From Podospora pseudocomata (taxonomy: Eukaryota > Ascomycota > Sordariomycetes > Sordariales > Podosporaceae): 64,000 nt of DNA. Location of the stretch: positions 905,501-969,500 of the forward strand of contig NC_085887.1 in NCBI RefSeq assembly GCF_035222375.1. The letters are read 5' to 3'. The notes under the pieces were generated by a model, which worked only from the letters and a program-made list of their open reading frames with translations, searched no databases and had not been told where the DNA came from. Positions 62,623 to 64,000 of the stretch are shown piece by piece. How positions within the stretch are numbered: the first letter of the stretch is position 1; each line of letters begins with the position of its first letter. Position numbers and translations under genes: made by a program.

Positions 62623-64000
62623 ATGCTATCGACAGTCGTGTTGGCACTGGCCATCTCCAGCACTAGGGCTGCGCTGAACGTGGACCTCGATTCCGCGGGT
62701 GCGCACACTCCCTGCTTCTAGGTACTTCGCGATGCGAACATTGACTGACGATTCGCAGACTCGATACGCTTCGCCGCCGGTCTCGTCGCAAGCAAGCTGA
62801 TGGACTACTACCATGGCGAAGAACCGGGCCAAACCCCCGGAATCCTCCCCGGGCCCCCTCCCGCAGGACCGTACTACTGGTGGGAAGCAAGTCCACCTCC
62901 TCTCCCTCTTCTCCTCAAACGCATAGCTAATGTTGAACCATCCAGGGCGGCGCCCTCTGGGGAACCATGGTAGACTACTGGCACTACACCCACTCCCAAT
63001 TCTACAACGACCTCACCCTCCGCGCCCTCGTCTACCAAGCCAACCCCCCGCACAACGACTACATGCCCCCCAACTGGACCGCCTCCCTCGGCAACGACGA
63101 CCAAGGCTTCTGGGGCATGTCGGCCATGCTAGCCGCCGAAACCACATTCAAAAACCCACCCCCCGGTCAACCCCAGTGGTTAGCCCTCGCACAAGCAGTC
63201 TTCAACACGCAAGCCGAGCGATGGGACACGAGGTATTGCAACGGGGGCTTGCGGTGGCAGATTCCCCTCTCCAACAACGGGTACAACTACAAGAACTCGA
63301 TTGCGAACGCGATTTTTTTCAACCTGGGGGCGAGGTTGGCGAGGTACACGAACAACAGGACGTATGCCGAGTGGGCGGGCAAGACGTGGGATTGGATGGA
63401 GGGGGTGGGGTACATTGACAAGGAGAATTGGAATGTGTATGATGGGGGCCATGTGGAGCGGAATTGCACGGATATCAACAGGGCGCAGTTTTCATACACG
63501 GCTGCTATTTTTGTGCAGGGGTGTGGGTTTCTTTATAACTATGTATGTTGTTTCCCTGGGATGGATAGGAGTAAGACTATGAACGTACGGCCATGCTAAC
63601 CTTGATTTCTACTAGACAAACGGCGAGCAAAAGTGGCGCGATAGGCTCGAGGGACTAACAAACCGAACATTGAACAACTTTTTCCTTAGTCAACCAAAGG
63701 CCGGGACGAGACCGGCGGCTATGGAACCGAGTTGTGAGTTGGAGGAGAGGAACCAGTGTACGACGGATATGTTGTCTTTCAAGGGGTATCTCCACCGGTG
63801 GATGGCGCAGATGACGCAGATGGCGCCGTTTGTGAGGGGGGTTGTCATGCCGGTGTTGAGGGAGTCGGTGAGGAGCATGGCGGAGAGTTGTTTGCCGGAT
63901 GGGACGTGTGGGTTTAGGTGGAATAGGGGCCAGTATGATGGGAACACGGGAGCCGGGCAGCAGATGAATGCGCTGGGGGCCTTGGTCAGTTTGCTGGTTG
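62623..64000 (+). CDS. GH76 endo-1,6-alpha-mannosidase (DFG5/DCW1-like), 3' partial
   Basis: Exons 62623-62698, 62759-62886, 62946-63542 and 63616 to beyond the window. Introns 1 and 3 are GT-AG; intron 2 has a GCAAGT donor (GC-AG), the only join that keeps YYWWEGGALWGTMVDYW. The N-terminus is a signal peptide (MLSTVVLALAISSTRAAL). The active-site pair is in GNDDQGFWGMSAMLAAET, and the GH76 landmarks RWDTRYCNGGLRWQI, WNVYDGGHVERNCTDIN and FKGYLHRWMAQM are present. Fungal DFG5/DCW1 enzymes cleave the mannan of GPI anchors and help cross-link cell-wall proteins. The C-terminus, where a GPI signal might be, lies outside the window. The visible part is intact. Confidence 0.93.

Noticed and set aside
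62200-62721. Longer plus-strand frame starting upstream of the mannosidase gene.
   Set aside because: The family starts with a signal peptide at the ATG at 62623, and the upstream residues do not fit.

Overview
The window is nuclear DNA of a filamentous ascomycete (Pezizomycotina; the families suggest Sordariomycetes, probably Sordariales, which is inference). Short 45-130 nt GT-AG introns with CTAAC/CTGAC branch sites, Ty3/gypsy chromodomain elements, a Fot1-like transposon and fungal-only families (PTH11-like receptor, NLRs, DUF6601, DUF6594) support this. I saw no tRNA, rRNA or CRISPR.

Layout. 1-8 kb: the end of an unknown gene, a disordered protein, and a five-exon vanillyl-alcohol-oxidase-like flavoenzyme. 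9-12.5 kb: two adjoining decayed Ty3/gypsy 3' ends, each with a 3' LTR; the first carries an antisense ORF. 12.6-17.2 kb: a single-span membrane protein (frameshifted) and a large intact ankyrin protein. 18-23 kb: a secreted-type deaminase, a membrane-protein fragment, and kinase-like and ankyrin pseudogenes. 23-31.3 kb: solo LTRs, a nuclease-kinase fusion gene, a broken SEC17 (alpha-SNAP) copy, a deleted Fot1-like element and a gypsy relic with a solo LTR nested in its chromodomain. 31.5-38.4 kb: a DUF6601 membrane protein divergent from a 1,713-residue NLR (membrane anchor, alpha/beta-hydrolase, NB-ARC, 21 near-identical 126-bp TPR units). 39-45.5 kb: pseudogenes of a helicase-type protein, a kinase, a caspase-like/pseudokinase fusion and a DUF6594 protein. 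45.5-47.4 kb: a structurally complete Fot1-like transposon with a frameshifted transposase. 47.5-64 kb: mostly intact genes (SET protein, small secreted protein, MFS permease, HD phosphohydrolase, PTH11-like receptor, GH76 mannosidase running off the end), two gene-poor stretches and one pseudogene.

How it fits together. Both ends look like conserved chromosome carrying intact enzyme and transporter genes. The 18-47 kb core is accessory: transposon-rich, full of broken genes, and built from families used in fungal non-self recognition and regulated cell death (NLR, kinase, caspase-like, ankyrin, nuclease-kinase). The NLR and its divergent DUF6601 neighbour are the intact remains, and the best candidate for an undescribed two-gene system. 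Several pseudogenes carry in-frame TGA or TAG codons that could come from CGA or CAG by a C-to-T change.
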